Positions 54,351 to 63,947 of a DNA stretch of 64,000 nt are shown piece after piece; position 1 is the first letter of the stretch, and each line of letters opens with the position of its first letter. A program made the position numbers and the translations under genes. The stretch comes from Symsagittifera roscoffensis (taxonomy: Eukaryota; Xenacoelomorpha; Acoela; Convolutidae): positions 25,534,303-25,598,302 of the forward strand of contig NC_087069.1 of NCBI RefSeq assembly GCF_963678635.1, given 5' to 3'. The notes under the pieces are model-generated. The model did no database searches, had not been told where the DNA came from, and saw only the letters and a list, made by a program, of their open reading frames with translations.

Positions 54351-54947
54351 TTTTAACATTATACTTCACAATCTTGAAACCTTCGAAACATTTTTCATTT
54401 ACATTTTTCAAAATAACATGCTGACAAGTACGTAATAATTCTAGTTCAAAATAGACCAATAGGATTCATCCAATCCGTCACTTTCTCTAACTCAAACTAA
54501 GACCAATTAGACGAATCATATAGAACTCCAGGCACATCTATAACTATAACTTTACGACCTCCAGGTCAAAAATAAGCAAACCACTCCAACTTGACAACTA
54601 AAATAAATATCACCATAATACCGTACCCCTCCCTTATCTAATAACCCAAAGATCAACAATATTTCCCCAACTCAGACCACGAATACCCCCAAAACAAATT
54701 TGATAACTTAGCCTAAAGTAACAAAATGAAGATTTTAATTAGCCTAAAGTATAAAAATCTCACCATACCCCGGATCATTTGACAAACAAAAATAAAGAAA
54801 AGACGACCTCCCAGTCACCATGAAAATTGCCCCCAACAATTTTTTACAAAACTCAACCCACTTGTCAAAAAACTAATAAATAATTCGACCACACTAGAAA
54901 ATCGCCTCAAACAGCAAAAAATATTCGACCAAGAGATCATTTCTTAA
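54351..54947 (+). other. Non-coding spacer after integrase
   Basis: About 600 bp, AT-rich, stops in all frames. A TAGCCTAAAGTA word is repeated (about 54710 and 54738). It could hold a splice acceptor or internal promoter for the downstream genes; none is clear. Confidence 0.4.
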
Positions 54948-55178
54948 ATGCTCTTCTCTCAAACAGTTGCTCAAATACTTATAAATTTTAAACATTTTTT
55001 TTCAATACTTGAAGCCTTTATAATATTTCTTTTTGATATACTTGAATCTTTTCTAATAATCCTAATCATTTTTTGTAACATTTTTTTAATTTTCTACACG
55101 ATACTCGAACTATTCCTCCAACTTTCCAAAACCCTTGATTATATCCACAGGTACGATTTTAACAACTTGTCTAAATGA
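54948..55178 (+). CDS. Small hydrophobic ORF 1 (76 aa)
   Basis: Two long hydrophobic runs (FIIFLFDILESFLIILIIFCNIFLIFYTILELFL) dominate residues 24-60; the ends are polar. It resembles a small membrane protein or viroporin in composition only. TGA overlaps the next ATG as ATGA. A CAG/GTACGA donor-like site lies at 55150. No homologue known to me. Confidence 0.45.
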   Translation: MLFSQTVAQILINFKHFFSILEAFIIFLFDILESFLIILIIFCNIFLIFYTILELFLQLSKTLDYIHRYDFNNLSK

Positions 55179-55363
55179 TACGAACAATTTTCAGTAGAAC
55201 CGATATTTTTTTATTGTTTGTAATTTTCATAACATTTTTATCATCCCTCATTTTGACCATCTGTAAATGTATAAAGAAAGCAATCCTCACATTTGCCCTA
55301 GCAACAGTCCTTCTAATTCTTTTTTTGGAAGAATATTATAATAAACACAAAATTTCTCACTAA
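55175..55363 (+). CDS. Small hydrophobic ORF 2 (62 aa)
   Basis: Starts at the ATGA overlap with the preceding ORF. Two predicted membrane helices (FLLFVIFITFLSSLILTIC and ILTFALATVLLILFL) flank a short basic loop (KCIKK). Two membrane-type ORFs in a row, linked by a stop/start overlap, make chance less likely, but both are short. Confidence 0.45.
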   Translation: MIRTIFSRTDIFLLFVIFITFLSSLILTICKCIKKAILTFALATVLLILFLEEYYNKHKISH

Positions 55364-55371
55364 AGTAATAA

Positions 55372-56505
55372 TTCAAAAAACCATCAAAAATTGCTACCCA
55401 ACAGTCACAGAATCAGTCTTCACCGACATCATCCCAAGATAGCCAAACACCACCTTCAACTACTCAAAATCCTCAAACATCTACACGAATTTCTTTTCAA
55501 GACAATCCATACACTTTTGAAGAACGACATACTCGTTTATCAGAACCACTAGAACCAGTTCAACGACAAGCACCTTTAAGCGAACCAACATATAACCTAT
55601 ATCCAACACTACCACAAGAACTAAGCAGAATAAAAAATTCTAGTCAAAACCAAAATACAGTCGAAATAAATAGACAAATTATACATCCTCGACGAAACAG
55701 AAATTTTCAAACTCCCCGAGTTCATTTTGATATACCTCAATCCCCATCACAAAACACTCCAGAAAACCCCATTGGTATATTACCAGAAACCCCTACGCTT
55801 CTTTCACAACGTAGCACCTCAAGCCTACCATCAGATTACTTAGGTTCAACACCAACATCTGAGCAAATACGTGAAAATCCCTTTAACCCCCCAAACCAGG
55901 CATCACGACTACCATATTGGACTACACATTCATTTACACAAGGTGAACCAAATTTAGTCAATGACCCCATAGATATTTCTACGGATACAACAACATCCTC
56001 ATCACTACCAGAAACATTATCACTACCATCAACACCATCAATAAGCCAGTTTTCACCACCACCCTTTAACTTAAACTTTCCAAATAATCTCGACGCCAGA
56101 TATCGAGAACAATCATCAATAAATATTCCTTTAAGACTAGATTGGAATACATTCACAGCACCTCCACCACTATTTGGACAACATCAAGAAAGTAACCGCC
56201 TTCATAACTGGGCACTTAATAGATTACAATATCGCCAAGATATTCACAACGATATCCGTGATCACAATATTCAAATACTCCAACAAAACAGTTTACAATT
56301 AAAGTTTGAAATCACAGTTAAGTTAAATAATATTACCCAACATCCCTACCCATTAAATCCACCTAACATAACAGCTCAATCACTACCACCACCGTTTATA
56401 ACTACTGAAGTAATATACAAATACGACAGATATACCAAAAACACAATTGGCTACATTACATTTTATAATCCATACTCAGGATTATCATACACATGTATAT
56501 TCTAA
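55372..56505 (+). CDS. 377-codon open frame without any ATG (Pro/Ser/Thr-rich)
   Basis: Open from just after TAA TAA (55366-55371) to TAA at 56503, with no methionine codon at all. The protein is Pro/Ser/Thr/Gln-rich for about 280 residues, then more ordered at the end (LQLKFEITVKLNNI, EVIYKYDRY). Composition and codon use match the neighbouring ORFs (A-rich codons, CAA/CCA/TCA). It overlaps the Env start by 13 bp. Without ATG it must be reached by splicing from an upstream exon, by non-AUG initiation or by frameshift; AG-rich acceptor-like sites occur at about 55402-55420. No family recognised. Confidence 0.7.
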   Translation, partial: FKKPSKIATQQSQNQSSPTSSQDSQTPPSTTQNPQTSTRISFQDNPYTFEERHTRLSEPLEPVQRQAPLSEPTYNLYPTLPQELSRIKNSSQNQNTVEINRQIIHPRRNRNFQTPRVHFDIPQSPSQNTPENPIGILPETPTLLSQRSTSSLPSDYLGSTPTSEQIRENPFNPPNQASRLPYWTTHSFTQGEPNLVNDPIDISTDTTTSSSLPETLSLPSTPSISQFSPPPFNLNFPNNLDARYREQSSINIPLRLDWNTFTAPPPLFGQHQESNRLHNWALNRLQYRQDIHNDIRDHNIQILQQNSLQLKFEITVKLNNITQHPYPLNPPNITAQSLPPPFITTEVIYKYDRYTKNTIGYITFYNPYSGLSYTCIF

Positions 56506-59111
56506 AATTATTAATTTTTCTCCAACTCCCTTTTCTAGTAATCTCAAATCAAAACATAAACCCTTCTCCTCGTACAGGACCACAAGATTTACTAGTAACA
56601 CATTACGATTGTGAAGAAAATGAACAAAAAACACTACATAAATATGCAATAAATCAAGTATCACAATGTGAAACAGAACCACAAGCTATAGAAACCACAG
56701 ATGTAATAGCAACGCTCTATTCAAAAGCCCGAGCAACAACAGTTACAGGTTATAAATTCACAGCAACATTTTCCGAAAAGAAAGTACATTGTTCACAAGT
56801 CTCGAACGGAAACAAAAACCGACTTGACCATGAATCATTCTATCAAAGTAATATAGAACGTCTTTTACATCTCAATCCCGACGATTGTAAAAATGAATTA
56901 CTAAGACTAAACATCACACAAAATAAAAACTCCCAAAGAAAATTAGTTAATTTTCAAGTTTTTTCAGACTCTGTACATCAATCACAACTTGAAAGACACC
57001 AAGGACATATAAAACTAGACGAAAAATACCCGTATAACGGCGCACACGGACGATTAACCTATGACCTACACGATAAACATTGGATACCACACATTGGTAT
57101 AAATGACCCATCAAACTGCAAAGCAGACACAAAAAATAAAGGATACCAAGAAATAATGTTTTTCGATTGGAAAATACACCTCGAAAAAATACAACTAACA
57201 CGAGATTTATCAGATAACACAATGATCTATCAAGGAATCCGATTACCTTGTAAAAATGATCAAGGTTATTGCGACCCTACAACGAGAACACAAGCAACAA
57301 TTGTTTGGTTCCCCGAAGATACATGTACAACATTTCAAGTAGCAAAAATACACGCTCGTATGATAAAATTTCACGAAAAATATTTTATACAATCAATTCC
57401 ATATGAACAAGTCCATCCATCACGAAAACTAAGTTCTAATTTTAGAAACATAGACAATATAGAAAACAAATTGACACGTTTTCAAATATATCAAGAAACA
57501 GAACTTGCATGTAAATACAGGAATCCACTTCACAGAACACAATACTCTGAAATATTAGTTGAATACGAAAAAGGATTCGACATGACCACTGGAAAAATAA
57601 AAATCGACCCATATGCCACAGGTCATCCTTTAAACGAAGGAACATCCTATATACCAGTTAATTTTCAAAAAAGCAACGGACAACCTGGTGGACATCTAAA
57701 ACCTCAGGACACCAGAAGCACACGCTTACAAGAATTATCACTAATGAACACTACATATTTCGGTAATATCCACTATGATATTCATTTAGATATGAAACTA
57801 GATTATACAATTAGCCGAATTTTTCAAGAAATGTCACTCTCCGAATTAGAAACACTACACCAATTATGCGAATTAGAACGAACACAAATATTACAATCAC
57901 TTGCACTAGCAGTATTAAAAATACCCTATGCAGGATACTTATTATCTGGAAATAGATCAAATTTTTTAGACTATGAAGGAAACATCTTATGGTTTTATAC
58001 TTGTACTAAAAAAGTATCACCACTATACGTTTTTGAAGATAAACGATGTTATAAAAGAATCCCTATCTTTTATAAGAATAAAGTACATTTCGTGGATACA
58101 CTTTCACGAAGAACCTATTTCTGGGATACCGCAGTCCCATGTGGATCAGAAAACAGCCACAATGTAGTACAACTAAACCCTGATGAAAATAAATATTATC
58201 TTCTCACACCATATCCCACATTAATGCAATCACTCAAAAAATTTTCACCAGAAAGCATTCGCGCTATTGCTCGAAACCCAAATATAGACTTACAATCAAT
58301 AGGAATCTATTCAAAATCAGATATTCAACATCACATTAGAACACAACAATTCCAAGAATTATTAACACAAATGGACACTATACAAAGACAATCAATAGAC
58401 CAAAATTTACGCAAACTTGCAGAAACCGCAGGATTTGCCGATATCTACACGCAAGACTATAGCGGATATTTTAAAGACATTAAAGATTATATATATCTAA
58501 ACGGTGAAAAATACCGTCCCCAAGATATATCACCAATTAACATTTTTAGCTTTGTTACACTCAAAAATGAGATCCTCGATTTTCTAGGATGGCCCTACTA
58601 CATCTTAGAAAAATTGACTATTTTATACGCAATGTTTAACTTTATTGGATTTCTTTTCTCACTTTTAAAAGGAATCTACAACACATGTGCTATACACACA
58701 CAAGTAAACAGACAAGCAAGTGTAGCACGCATACTATTTGCAGGATTTTTTGGAATCTTTTCTACATCTATAAACAAAATTCTTTTAGACGCACAAATAA
58801 AAGAATATAACACAAAAATAACAACACGACAAAATACATACGACGAAGAACATAACAATGTAGACATAACGCCAACGGCACCACAATTACCAGCCCTACC
58901 AAATAACCATCCACTATCCCTAGTCCCACGAAATTTTCGAAACTTAGCCATCACACATAATCCAAATTTTCGACTCACCACATCACAAAGTCCCATTCAA
59001 CATATAATGACACACCAGTCACAAGATGATAATACTTATGAACAAATTATTGAACAAACCCATACCACCGCTTTTCAGTCTCAAAATAATCATTTTTTTA
59101 GCCCACGATGA
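56493..59111 (+). CDS. Env-like surface glycoprotein (872 aa), possibly chuvirus-type
   Basis: N-terminal signal peptide (residues 1-19, hydrophobic, ending near SNQ). Large Cys-containing ectodomain with N-glycosylation sequons (NIT, NTT, NRS). A hydrophobic membrane region is at about 700-732 (LTILYAMFNFIGFLFSLL) and a second hydrophobic stretch at about 746-758 (ILFAGFFGIFSTS), then a ~110-residue polar tail. Residues about 480-580 (GNILWFYTC, CYKRIPIFY, VPCGSE, YYLLTPYP) resemble, from memory, the conserved core of chuvirus (Jingchuvirales) glycoproteins, which BEL/Pao elements are known to have acquired. I see no furin site or errantivirus-type fusion peptide. Function as entry glycoprotein is inferred. 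The stop overlaps the next ATG (ATGA). Confidence 0.75.
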   Translation: MYILKLLIFLQLPFLVISNQNINPSPRTGPQDLLVTHYDCEENEQKTLHKYAINQVSQCETEPQAIETTDVIATLYSKARATTVTGYKFTATFSEKKVHCSQVSNGNKNRLDHESFYQSNIERLLHLNPDDCKNELLRLNITQNKNSQRKLVNFQVFSDSVHQSQLERHQGHIKLDEKYPYNGAHGRLTYDLHDKHWIPHIGINDPSNCKADTKNKGYQEIMFFDWKIHLEKIQLTRDLSDNTMIYQGIRLPCKNDQGYCDPTTRTQATIVWFPEDTCTTFQVAKIHARMIKFHEKYFIQSIPYEQVHPSRKLSSNFRNIDNIENKLTRFQIYQETELACKYRNPLHRTQYSEILVEYEKGFDMTTGKIKIDPYATGHPLNEGTSYIPVNFQKSNGQPGGHLKPQDTRSTRLQELSLMNTTYFGNIHYDIHLDMKLDYTISRIFQEMSLSELETLHQLCELERTQILQSLALAVLKIPYAGYLLSGNRSNFLDYEGNILWFYTCTKKVSPLYVFEDKRCYKRIPIFYKNKVHFVDTLSRRTYFWDTAVPCGSENSHNVVQLNPDENKYYLLTPYPTLMQSLKKFSPESIRAIARNPNIDLQSIGIYSKSDIQHHIRTQQFQELLTQMDTIQRQSIDQNLRKLAETAGFADIYTQDYSGYFKDIKDYIYLNGEKYRPQDISPINIFSFVTLKNEILDFLGWPYYILEKLTILYAMFNFIGFLFSLLKGIYNTCAIHTQVNRQASVARILFAGFFGIFSTSINKILLDAQIKEYNTKITTRQNTYDEEHNNVDITPTAPQLPALPNNHPLSLVPRNFRNLAITHNPNFRLTTSQSPIQHIMTHQSQDDNTYEQIIEQTHTTAFQSQNNHFFSPR

Positions 59112-60913
59112 GCCGCCAACTTGGATCACTACACCGATCAAATTCCCACCCAACCATTCTTACCTCTCCAATCCCAATAATACCACTTTTTGCTTTTCCG
59201 CCACCCGACTTTCCATCTAGTAATGTAACATCAGGCATGAATTCCGACACTAATTCACACATCTCAGTTTTATATTCCATCTCACAACTCAATAACCCGA
59301 ATATTGAAACCCCCGATGAATTCGCCGACTCAGAACCATCCCCATCCAATAATTTTCATAACTCTTCTAATTTTTCTCAACCCCCTTTTCAACCCATATT
59401 ATCCAATAACCCTGACCCAATTACTCCCACACCCTCTTATGCTTCCCAAGTTACCCCAACCTATTCCTCATACCATTCTGACCAATCATCTCATTCTCCA
59501 GACACCCCCCGAATCTCCCCAGAGCTAGATAATTTTATTACCCTCCAACAACAACCCTACCACCTTAATACCCCAACCATAAACCAAATCTCCTCCACTA
59601 TAAATTCATCCAACCCCCCTACCCCTACACCCTCTTCAAATTATACTGAATCATTAGCACCATCATCCACATCAACAGAATCTTCACTCAACACTAATAG
59701 AGCTTACCGCACTTTTAAAAGAAAGTTCCCCAACCATCCTTTCCCAGCAAAACCAGGAACAGCCCGTGAATACATCAACCACCCCAAGCATACTAACACA
59801 AAAGAATTTTTAGCCATCACCTTACCCTCATTCCCACAATACACCTTAAACACCCCCCACGACACTAACGAAACACGCAACTTCGTAGATGAATACGTTT
59901 TAATGCCCACTCTCTCTTGGACCTCATATTATCATTTCACTAACCCTCTTTGCTTACCTTTATCTAACACTCACATCGATATAGAGCGAAATACGGACAT
60001 GCTATATCGACTCACTACACCACTAACACCTAGACAATTTACTTACGTTGGATATAAAAAATCACTAAAAACACACACTGCACCTAGAGCTAACGAATAT
60101 ACACTCGAATACTATGATCACAACATCATCAGAGCTAACCAAGATCAATTCTTAGACGACGATCGCTTCGCTAATCCACAAATTACCGAGAAATTTTTCA
60201 TCAAGACACCATATATATTCACACTAAACATCTTCGACCGAAAGTTTGATCACATTATTTCAGAAGCACTAACAGACACACAAGCATACGAAAGTTTTAA
60301 AGAACGCTTCCAAATATTTTCACTAACCTTTCATTTCCTTGCACCACACGAAAGAGATTTACACTGCTCACACGATATTATGTTGCGCACTAAACAAACC
60401 CACACATATAGTTATTATCGCTTCATCCAAAATCACTTTGACCTACACACACCCTCTAGACAACCACACCATCGTTTTCAATTCATTAATTCCAAATACA
60501 CTTCACCATTTTTCCTAAATTTCACATATTGCATTAAAGACACTAACCTCCATGGTATTCTTCGTAATTATGACCCCATAACCCAAATGTACATCTTCTG
60601 TCCCATTACCAAGACCTTCAACGCCGAAGAATCCCGACCCTTCCTTATCCCGCACGAGTTTGTACAACCCATAGAAATCCCAATTTTAGAATTCATCCAC
60701 AACACTAAATTCAATCACAAATTATATAACTTAATCCAAAACACACCTTATGAGTTTGCAGTTGGCACTGAAGAACTAACCACTATCAAGGCACTTCAAT
60801 TGCTTTGGCCACTGCTTCAAACTAAAAATATCATCCGCATCTTAGCTAAACTACTAACAACTTCAGAACTAATTCACGACATCTTCCCCCACGGTTTTTT
60901 CCCCGACGACTAA
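59108..60913 (+). CDS. Orphan 601-aa ORF downstream of Env
   Basis: Begins in an ATGA overlap with the Env stop. Residues 1-205 are Ser/Pro/Asn/Thr-rich and disordered, without a signal peptide. Residues about 206-601 look folded: aromatic-rich, with YNxF/HF repeats, several His and few Cys, ending in hydrophobic helices (IKALQLLWPLL). I recognise no family. C-rich codons in the N-terminal part differ from the A-rich Gag-Pol. The stop is followed three bases later by a consensus splice donor. Confidence 0.75.
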   Translation: MSRQLGSLHRSNSHPTILTSPIPIIPLFAFPPPDFPSSNVTSGMNSDTNSHISVLYSISQLNNPNIETPDEFADSEPSPSNNFHNSSNFSQPPFQPILSNNPDPITPTPSYASQVTPTYSSYHSDQSSHSPDTPRISPELDNFITLQQQPYHLNTPTINQISSTINSSNPPTPTPSSNYTESLAPSSTSTESSLNTNRAYRTFKRKFPNHPFPAKPGTAREYINHPKHTNTKEFLAITLPSFPQYTLNTPHDTNETRNFVDEYVLMPTLSWTSYYHFTNPLCLPLSNTHIDIERNTDMLYRLTTPLTPRQFTYVGYKKSLKTHTAPRANEYTLEYYDHNIIRANQDQFLDDDRFANPQITEKFFIKTPYIFTLNIFDRKFDHIISEALTDTQAYESFKERFQIFSLTFHFLAPHERDLHCSHDIMLRTKQTHTYSYYRFIQNHFDLHTPSRQPHHRFQFINSKYTSPFFLNFTYCIKDTNLHGILRNYDPITQMYIFCPITKTFNAEESRPFLIPHEFVQPIEIPILEFIHNTKFNHKLYNLIQNTPYEFAVGTEELTTIKALQLLWPLLQTKNIIRILAKLLTTSELIHDIFPHGFFPDD

Positions 60914-60916
60914 CAG

Positions 60917-60994
60917 GTAAGTATGAATTAAATGAATATTACTAACTAATTAAATATTAAAAAACTCACCATACTTTATTCATGTTTTCTTTAG
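60917..60994 (+). other. Candidate 78-bp intron right after the last stop codon
   Basis: AACAG/GTAAGTATG at 60912-60925 is a consensus 5' splice site; TGTTTTCTTTAG/A ends at 60994 with a pyrimidine tract and an ATTAAC/TTAAT-like branch region between. Length suits a small invertebrate intron. Being kept in genomic DNA means unspliced RNA is the one reverse-transcribed. Confidence 0.55.
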
Positions 60995-62531
60995 ATTTTT
61001 AGCCTTCATCCGACGATCACCTACAAAAACCACAAAAAACAAATAAATATTGCAAATTTCATCAAACAGATTTCAAAAATTCTATTAATCTCTTACACTT
61101 ATAAATTTATAAATTTAATACCAATGCAGTAAATTCATTTCTAAAATTTTCCCCCACAAGCAGTAAATCTAATTATGATGAAAATTTGTATCTTAATATT
61201 CCCCCATGACTAGCAGTAAATTTCTAAATTCTATGTAGTAAATTAAATAAATGCAAATGCAGTACTAACCTTTTGATATTTTCATTCATTCGCACAGAAA
61301 TTCTATCCACACTCGCACAGCTCACCCACGAAGAATTGTTTAAAATAATGAATTTCAGTTTCAAGTTTTCACACTCAACAACTCTAACATATAATAACAT
61401 GTTTCAAACTTTCCTTTAACCCGGTTGGAAAGGAATCATATACTAAACAAAACTAACCAACGCAGCTTACTAAATACCACAAATCATAGAATAACAGCAT
61501 GACTTAGAAAAGGAAACCAACGGTACCCAAACCGGATTAACCCAGTTTAAAACTGGATAATTTATTCTTTTGAAGACTATTACAAAGTCTTAGAAAGAAA
61601 TAATAAAACACAAAAAAGTCGAAAGACAAACCCATACCACAAACAATTTGCTTTTTGGAAAAAGTACATAACCAACAAGACATAAGTAAGACCACAACAA
61701 ACCCAACATAAAACGTTGTCACATAACAGGACCCCTCACAAAAACCGCATGAAATCATACTCCCACTCCTGGCCTAACCCACCAGGAAGGACGTCCTGAG
61801 CATGCTCTATAGCCGGCCTAACCCACCGCGCTACATCCACGCTTTGTGACCACACCACTATTTTTAATAAGAGCTACTCAAGTGTGAGTAACTCTTCAAA
61901 ATAACCGAACTAAAACAAAAAGCTTTTGTGAAAACAACTAACTAAAATCATTATTAAAAAATATTAAACTAATAAAAGTTTTATAAAATGTAAAATCACA
62001 TGATGCAATATATAGATCAGAATACAACACCAAGGACGAACATCAAAAGACAAGACGACCCCACTACACTCGAGAGAGAATGACCAACTACAATCGATAT
62101 GCCGCTCACAATCACAACTCAAAGGATTTAGAGTACGACTTGACCTCGCAGAAAAGGACTTCATTGAACTAGACCAATGACCACCTCGATGTTCAAGTAT
62201 ACGTACAGATCCGAGTAACCAGGCATCCCCTCCACGCACAATCTCCACGCCATTCCCAAACTAGATCATACACAAAAGAAGTTCTCCACGCAGAACAGAA
62301 AAACCTGACATAGCAAACCATTCTGAAATCAGATTTGAGTTTGTTGCAAAGACGTAGTCGTTGTCACTAAAAGACACAACGTCTTATGTCTCTAACTCCA
62401 GCTTCCTGGAACTTCCCTAACAAAAGAGGAAACGGAAGAAAATTATGATGTTCGCCAAAAACAAACGTCCTTCATCCATCCTTCAAATTGCAGAAGAACT
62501 ATTCTAAAAAACTCTGTAAAACCCGGATGGG
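60995..62531 (+). other. 1.5-kb 3' non-coding region
   Basis: No gene on either strand. GCAGTAAAT-type words recur at 61125-61260. A purine-rich ACAAAAGAGGAAACGGAAG lies near 62420; immediately before the 3' LTR the sequence is only CCGGATGGG, a weak polypurine tract. Confidence 0.45.
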
Positions 62532-62939
62532 TGGAACCTGATCTAAACTATATTTTATGATTGGATAAATTAAATGTTTTACCAATGTAAAGTATTTAAT
62601 ATTAACCAATCATGATCCATCTAACTAACAACCCACTTATTTGTAAGTGCTGAAGTTACTTGTAATTTCAGCACCAGAGAGATTTGAATTTAACTTAGAA
62701 ATTAGTTGGACTCTCCCGAACACTTCAGCAGCCGCAATAAACCAGTATACCCTAGATCTATTGAGCCTAGCAGAGACTAGTTAAACAACCTGAGACTAGA
62801 TAGTATAAGAGTAAGATTAGGATCGGTATTAGACTAAGAAGTTGCACGAATCTATCCGGCCGAAAATAAGATAGCGTGACGAGCAGACGGTGTACCCTAT
62901 CCGAAATTACTCTATGAGTTACACTTCGGTCCTAACTCA
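62532..62939 (+). repeat. 3' LTR (408 bp)
   Basis: Identical to the 5' LTR except for one G-to-A difference in CTCCCGAACAC. AATAAA at about 62736. Followed by the TTGT duplication (62940-62943). Confidence 0.95.
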
Positions 62940-62943
62940 TTGT

Positions 62944-63385
62944 ACTTTACATAGCGTGTGAGGTGATGAATTTCAAAAAACTCAAAACTTTTTTGAAATT
63001 TCATCAATCATTTTGATTTAAGCAACTCTCTTTAAAAATTTTACTACCGAATAACTATATCTTTCGTTTAAACTGGATTTGTTAAATTGTAATTTTTCTA
63101 ATATAAATGAGACTGAACCTGTTTTAATACGTCTAATCCCGCAATAAAGTTAGAAGTTTTATTTGATTTAAGAAAGAAAAAGGAAATAGCGTGATTCGCA
63201 TTAATGACCCGCCGAGAATTTATTAAATTAGCTAGACAACCTAATTTTCAAGCAAGACAACTAAATGGAAAAAGTTTCCTTCCATCTGTACTGCAAGCAT
63301 CATTTTAAGTTCTGGAAACCATCCGAGAGAAATACGTTGTTACTGTGACCCTAGGCTCTCAATCTTATGGTAATATATGTTTTAG
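62944..63385. other. Host flank upstream of the exons
   Basis: AT-rich, no coding frame I trust. It ends in a TATGTTTTAG acceptor-like site at 63385. Removing the element and one TTGT would rejoin this to ...TATATCAAC at 44055. Confidence 0.4.
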
Positions 63386-63565
63386 CGAGGCAAACAGTCC
63401 TTCCTAGTGCTTGTGTTTGTTACCCTCGTAAGCGTTCTGATCTGGAACTGCAGCGACTCGTATAATGTAACCTACAATAACGTCCAGTTGACCTTGAATC
63501 GAATGCAATCATCAACCACATGTGCAAACAAGAAGACAAACGTCGCTTTAGTCAAAGTTCACAAG
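63386..63565 (+). CDS. Host exon: membrane anchor and start of a sulfotransferase-like protein
   Basis: Between an acceptor-like TTTTAG and a donor AAG/GTATGT lie exactly 60 codons. They encode a hydrophobic anchor (FLVLVFVTLVSVLIW), then a short stem with an N-glycosylation site (NVT), ending TNVALVKVHK. A type II membrane topology with this ending suits Golgi galactose-3-O-sulfotransferases, whose PAPS-binding loop normally starts KTHK. It could also begin the gene, with an in-frame start upstream; I see no ATG. Confidence 0.55.
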
Positions 63566-63855
63566 GTATGTTCCTTATACCCCCCACCCCGCCAAACAAT
63601 TCTTCTTGTCAATTTTTAATTGTTTTTTTTTGCTGTATGGATTCTTAAAATGTATAAAAGTCTTTATTAGACCATACTAGAGTGGAGAAACTATAGTTTT
63701 GGTTGGAAAACTCTCAAAATGTACAAAGTTAGAAAAAAAGTTGAATTAATTTTTTTTGGAAAGTTTTGGCTGTGCTGCAATTTCAAAAACGGAATTTCAG
63801 TAAGTGTAATTCGAGCCATTTTTTTCAAATAATGTTTTCCACTTTGTAATCTTAG

Positions 63856-63947
63856 TGCGTGAGTGACCTTATGGCCAAGATGTTGATGCGGTTTGCGGAG
63901 AAAAATCACCTGGAAATGCCCTTGAACAATACAGTTACCTACATCAG
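63856..63947 (+). CDS. Next host exon of the sulfotransferase-like gene
   Basis: Acceptor TGTAATCTTAG and donor ATCAG/GTAAGA flank 92 bp that continue in phase after a 290-bp intron. The residues (MLMRFAEKNHLEMPL) match the helix after the PAPS loop in galactose-3-O-sulfotransferases (N-x-L-x-RFAE). The usual Ser/Thr residues of the loop are replaced (CVSDLMA), so activity is doubtful. The gene continues beyond the window. Confidence 0.5.

Larger units (their letters stand above)
44056..62943 (+). mobile_element. Young 18.9-kb Env-bearing Ty3/gypsy-type retroelement
   Basis: LTRs at 44060-44467 and 62532-62939 (408 bp each, one mismatch: G/A in CTCCCGRRCAC), with TG...CA ends and a TTGT duplication at 44056-44059 and 62940-62943. 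PBS at 44470. Protease-RT-RNase H-integrase order defines Ty3/gypsy. Coding order on the plus strand: basic ORF (45721), Gag-Pol (46163), integrase (+1 frame, to 54350), two small hydrophobic ORFs (54948, 55175), ATG-less ORF (55372-56505), Env-like (56493) and orphan ORF (59108-60913). This is about twice the length of usual gypsy elements. Near-identical LTRs and long open frames show recent insertion and possible activity. Confidence 0.93.

Noticed and set aside
61537-62248. Minus-strand ORFs in the 3' non-coding region
   Set aside because: Short, without domains, and antisense to the element.
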